Assembly: GCA_037176885.1 (NCBI GenBank) | Contig: JAWWNJ010000003.1 | Coordinates: forward strand, 1,302,001 to 1,366,000 | Direction: 5' to 3' | Source: Favolaschia claudopus | Taxonomy: Eukaryota; Basidiomycota; Agaricomycetes; Agaricales; Mycenaceae | Length of the DNA: 64,000 nucleotides | Part shown: in pieces, positions 60,352-64,000 of the stretch | Position numbering within the stretch: the stretch's first letter is position 1 | How the letters are laid out: the number at the start of each line of letters is the position of its first letter | Notes under the pieces: model-generated | What the model saw: only the letters and a program-made list of their open reading frames with translations | Databases searched by the model: none | Told to the model about the DNA's origin: nothing | Program-made: the position numbers and the translations under genes

Positions 60352-63300
60352 ATGCAACGAGCACCGCGTCAATGGCTATGCGTGAAATGTCCTATATTTC
60401 ATGGCACCAACCATCGTATTCCGCAACGACAGCGGAACAAGCACAGGTCGGACATCAAGGAATTCTTGGATAGTCAGAAGAACAATGGCATGCTCGATGC
60501 CGACAACTCGTCTTGCGAAGACGATCTGCCTATCGACGACCTTGCGAATATCTTCACTGGACTCGTCGTCACGGACGACGGGCCTGACGTCCATGGACAG
60601 CAACACTCCAAGCTGTTTAGTCCCCGGGACGATTTCCAAGCATCCTGCCCCGACGTTTCGGACACTTTTCAGCCGACTTCAAAGTCAGAAGCCATGTCAA
60701 GCATACAGTCTGTTGTTGACGCGCAGCGGCTGCGTGTCGCGCCACCCACGAGAAACGAACGGCGGCAACAGACCCTCACGGAGACATTGGAGGCTATTCG
60801 TGCTGCTCATAGCACTTTGGATGCAATTTATGATCTGTATGCGGAGAACTCTGATCACGACTCCGCCCGTCTTGCGCTTGATGCCGCCGCTGAGACTGTC
60901 GTTGCTGCGGGCAAGCTCCTGGGAAGTGTGAAAGCCGCCAAAAGGAACAAGGATCTGGGGAAGTTGTGGGACGATGTCCACGCTGAAGCTGAAACACTCG
61001 ATAAGCTCATCGATACAGTCGCCGCCGTCGTGCCGCCTGCTCTCGTCGAGGCAACTGAAGCCGAGTACGACACAGGTATGACGCCTATTAACAGACTACT
61101 CGCCGTAAGACTAATCTTATTATTCTCAGAGCACCACTTCGAAAACCCCATCATACATCTCGATACCATAGCACAAATATCAATCTTGCTCGCTATCATC
61201 GTCAACGTTATCATCGGGGTGGCTGCTGACCCTTGTAATTTTCTCATCGACGCGGTCACTATGATCGTCAAACTCACCATGTCCCTATCCTCTGGCGGGG
61301 AGTATGATGCCAAACAGCGCGATGTTCTCTCTCAGCTTCCCACCACGTTGGAGAGCGCGTTGAAGGCATTCAAGCTCGATGCGAAAACTAGAGTCATTGC
61401 CGTCTGCCCCTCTTGCCACCACACGCATGAGCCTCGGACGAATCGACTCACAGGGGAGCCCGTATATCCCACTCATTGTGAAGGCTTTGTTTTCCACGAT
61501 AAGCACAGTGCTGCACAACCTTGCATGGAACCTCTACTCGTCGAACGGCATTCCAAAATGCGCCCCATTAAACCCTACGTTTTCCCCGACTTCCGTGATC
61601 ACTTGTCCTCTGTCCTTTCTGATCCTGAAATTGCAGCACTGTGCAATAGTGCTTGCGATACAGCCTGGGCCGCTGTGCAGGAAAAGTTAGCGCAGGATCC
61701 GGATGGACCCGTGTCAGAACAAGAAGTCAACAACGTTTTCGAGGCAGAATTCTTACGCACCTTCAATGGGCCCATTCCCGACGAGCTTTTCATTAATCGA
61801 GGGGGTCGGATGAGGCTTGCGTTCCAAGTCCTTTTAGACTTCTTCAACCCCCATGAGGAAACGGGGTAATCACGACTCGATTGGAATCCTGGCCGTCGTG
61901 AACCTAAACCTTCCGGAGGATATTCGCTACAAACCCGACTTCATGTGGCTCAGCATCATCCTTGGTCCTAAAGAACCCAACCATGACCAGATCGGCCCCT
62001 ATATCCGTCCCCTCATAGACGTCTTCGTTAGTGGGTGGCAGCCTGGGCTCCGTTTGTCTCGCACCGGAATATCCAGCGCCCCATCCTCAGTCGACATTGC
62101 TATCGCAATCAATGTCAACGACCTTCCAGCAACCCGTAAAATCCTTGGTCTTGCCGGCGTCGGATCTCACCATATCTGTACAGTCTGCAATTGTACAGGA
62201 GTGGAGCATACGCATCGCACTGATCTGGAAAATCCCGCTTGGACACGAAGAGATCCCCAGGAACTGCGTCGTTGGGCCTACGCGTGGAAGAATGCTACGA
62301 CACAAGCTGAGCGTGACACCATCTTCAAGGAGCATGGTGTGCGATGGTCTGAGTTTTGGCGTCTACCGTACTGGGATCCGACCCGAATGGGTGTGGTCGA
62401 CTTGATGCACTGCGTCTTGGAGGGTTTGGTACATTATCACTGCCGTCGAGTCCTTCGAATTGATGCTGAGGTTGCCAAAAAGAAAGGGGCAGCTGGCATT
62501 GCTTTTGAGCAGGACTGGCTGGAGTACGACCCCAGTGATTGCCCTTCCAAACATCTGCTGAAAAACCCTGAGAAGGAAACGGTCCAGATCCGCGCAATTC
62601 ACAACAAACTCGTCCAGGCACTCCTTCCGGTCGAAGGTGATTCCGACGTCGATATGCCCGACGTAGCTCAGGACGTCGCCATGCCCGACGCTCCTCAGAG
62701 CAATCCCGCCCTTGGAATCAGCGAGGGATCCATGTACGACGCTCTGCACCGCAACAATCTTCCAGCCCTTCGTTTTGTTGCGTATTCTCTCGATATCGAC
62801 ATCAGTGGGGCAACGACAAAGGCTCATTATTGCGAGAAACTCATGGCTTGGGTACGTGGCTTGTTCTCTTCTCTTCATTGTTCCTGAAACTGATATGATG
62901 CTACAGCGTCGTACCAAACCTCGTGCCAGCGCAACCGGATTACTTTCCAAGCCGATCACCCTCCAACATATCCATTTCATTCAACGCGTCATAAAGCAAA
63001 CTGCGCGTCCATCGTGGATCAACAGTGTGCCTCCTAATTACGGGGAGAGCAATGCGGGCAGCATCAAAGCAGACGAGTGGCGCATTCTCGCTATTCTCTT
63101 CCTTCCAATCGCGCTCATCATTCTCTGGGGAGATCAGCCCGTGGGCGCACACACGCCACGCCTGCTTGGTATGCTTGATCACAGCATGGCTTTGTTTCCG
63201 GCTGTCATCGTCGTATGCCGCTACACCATGACATTCGACCGCGCAACCAGATACCGTTGCTTTCTCAAAGCCTGGGTAGATGGGCTGACTGTGCACCATC

Positions 63301-63785
63301 CGCACACTCAAGATCACGCCAAACGGCCCAATGTCCATGTCGCCTTCCACATCTATGATTTTCTCTTGCTCTTTGGCCCTGTCGTCTCATGGTGGTGTTT
63401 CCCATTTGAGCGAATGATTGGCTATCTTCAGAAAATCAATACCGCCAGTCATATAGGAGGAGAGCTTGAAGGCACGTTGACGAGATCGTTTTTCCGGGGC
63501 GCAGCTGTGCGGCGATGGCTCCGCCGCTCGGACTGCCCAGAGATCATCAAACAGTTCAAAGCCATATTCGATCGAGCCTTCGCGCCCCGGAGTCAGTCCG
63601 CAGATTCTTCTCCTCTTGCCGAAGACGGAGAGCGCGCGAACTGCACGTTCAACGGTGTGGGGTGGCCGGCGGATTCTCTGTTTGGCTATGTAGATTACAC
63701 ATGTCGTAGCTTAGTCACATCCAAATTGGGTCTTCCTCGCCTACACCCACTCGCTGCGAGCCCTTCTGGCTCATCTCCATTCTAG
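60352..63785 (+). CDS. Plavaka-like (Tnp2-domain, CACTA/CMC-related) transposase, frame-broken
   Basis: Exon 1 is 60352-62851 and exon 2 is 62907-63785, with a 55-nt intron (GTACGT...CTACAG). The N-terminus has a zinc-finger-like CVKCPIFHGTNHRIPQRQ. The central region around residue 360 has a C-x2-C pair (CPSC) with HH and a later C (CEGFVF). The Tnp2 core reads LNLPEDIRYKPDFMWL, ILGPKEPNHDQI, AINVNDLPATRKILGLAGVGSHHICTVC, FKEHGVRWSEFWRLPYWDPTRMGVVDLMHCVLEGL. The C-terminal part has KRPNVHVAFHIYDFLLLFGPVVSWWCFPFERMIGYLQK. These are the hallmarks of basidiomycete Plavaka transposases, which cut and paste DNA. One frameshift lies in a GGGG run at 61864-61867 (stop at 61867-61869); homology resumes immediately in the next frame. 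It is either a sequencing error or a recent lesion. The CGTTGTAC motif at 60325 is 20 bp upstream of the ATG. Element ends were not identified. Confidence 0.9.
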
Positions 63786-63830
63786 ACCTCCCCGGGGGTA
63801 TCCATTTGGTGACGAGAGTGGGATTCGCCC
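63700..63830 (+). repeat. Possible LTR end and primer binding site at the window edge
   Basis: TGGTGACGAGAGTGGGATTC at 63810 is almost the same primer binding site as at 16708 and is likewise preceded by CA plus two bases (TATCCA-TT). The preceding sequence CTAGACCTCCCCGGG resembles the 3' part of the small LTR (CTAGCGACCCCGGG). This suggests that an LTR element begins here and runs out of the window. The LTR start, possibly near 63703, is a guess, and it would overlap the end of the transposase frame. Confidence 0.4.
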
Positions 63831-64000
63831 TTCTCCACGTCCCTACAGACCAGATTGTCTGTTTTCCTTCACAGAGGCCCACCTCTGTCATCTCTGCCTC
63901 TCACCCACCTCGAGCGAGGTTTCTAGCTCATTTTTTCGACACTGTGATTTTCGTCGACTCCTAGCTTGTCCCTAGCTCTCTGACTGCGTTCTCTTACGGG
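63831..64000. other. Window end, pyrimidine-rich
   Basis: No gene seen. It may be the interior of the LTR element inferred at 63700-63830. Confidence 0.35.

Overview
The window reads as a transposon-dense, gene-poor chromosome segment of a basidiomycete fungus, most likely an agaricomycete (mushroom-forming). The evidence is introns of about 46-60 nt with GTRNGN donors, KDZ and Plavaka-type (Tnp2) transposases, a RepHel Helitron, a NACHT-WD40 NLR with nearly identical WD40 repeats, and several lineage-expanded agaricomycete protein families of unknown function. I cannot name a species.

Layout. 1-6361: decayed repeats with one hAT MITE (3313-3828). 6367-11560: a complete, very young Ty1/copia retrotransposon (310-bp LTRs differing at one base, TSD CGGGC) with a single frameshift at the start of the integrase core. 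11566-16568: degenerate repeats, including seven copies of a GC-rich hairpin motif. 16569-17996: a 1.4-kb LTR element with one non-pol ORF. 18048-18824: a MULE-like element with a 10-bp TSD. 19815-23650: a KDZ-type transposon with complex inverted termini, into which a foldback element, a Tc1/mariner MITE and a hAT MITE are nested. 23660-24775, 32254-32967 and 39793-40080: GC-rich Helitron-like non-autonomous elements. 28701-29687 and 29994-30348: two more hAT MITEs and one TA-flanked MITE. 32968-about 37660: an autonomous Helitron whose seven-exon 1391-aa RepHel gene is fully open, followed head-to-tail by three non-autonomous elements. 37665-38550 and 47263-48049: two members of one TA-flanked MITE family, the second an almost perfect foldback.

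40164-46279 is an NLR-type gene: a C2-like N-terminal region, a helical region, NACHT, and 21 WD40 repeats. It has one in-frame stop and four 1-nt insertions. 50340-63785 is the only densely genic stretch. It holds three minus-strand genes (a roughly 870-aa agaric family protein, a coiled-coil protein, a 197-aa protein) and three plus-strand genes (a 405-aa WD40/membrane-anchor protein, a 94-aa proline-rich protein, a Plavaka-like Tnp2 transposase). Several of their spacers share copies of a GTACAACG/CGTTGTAC motif, which suggests one co-regulated block or one large cargo-carrying transposon.

The most unusual observations are the intron-less second copy of the leader inside the copia LTR, the tandem Helitron concatemer built on shared 3' hairpin ends, the motif-linked gene block around the Plavaka transposase, and the NLR with homogenised but locally hypervariable WD40 repeats. 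All coordinates were worked out by hand; no search or alignment program was run.
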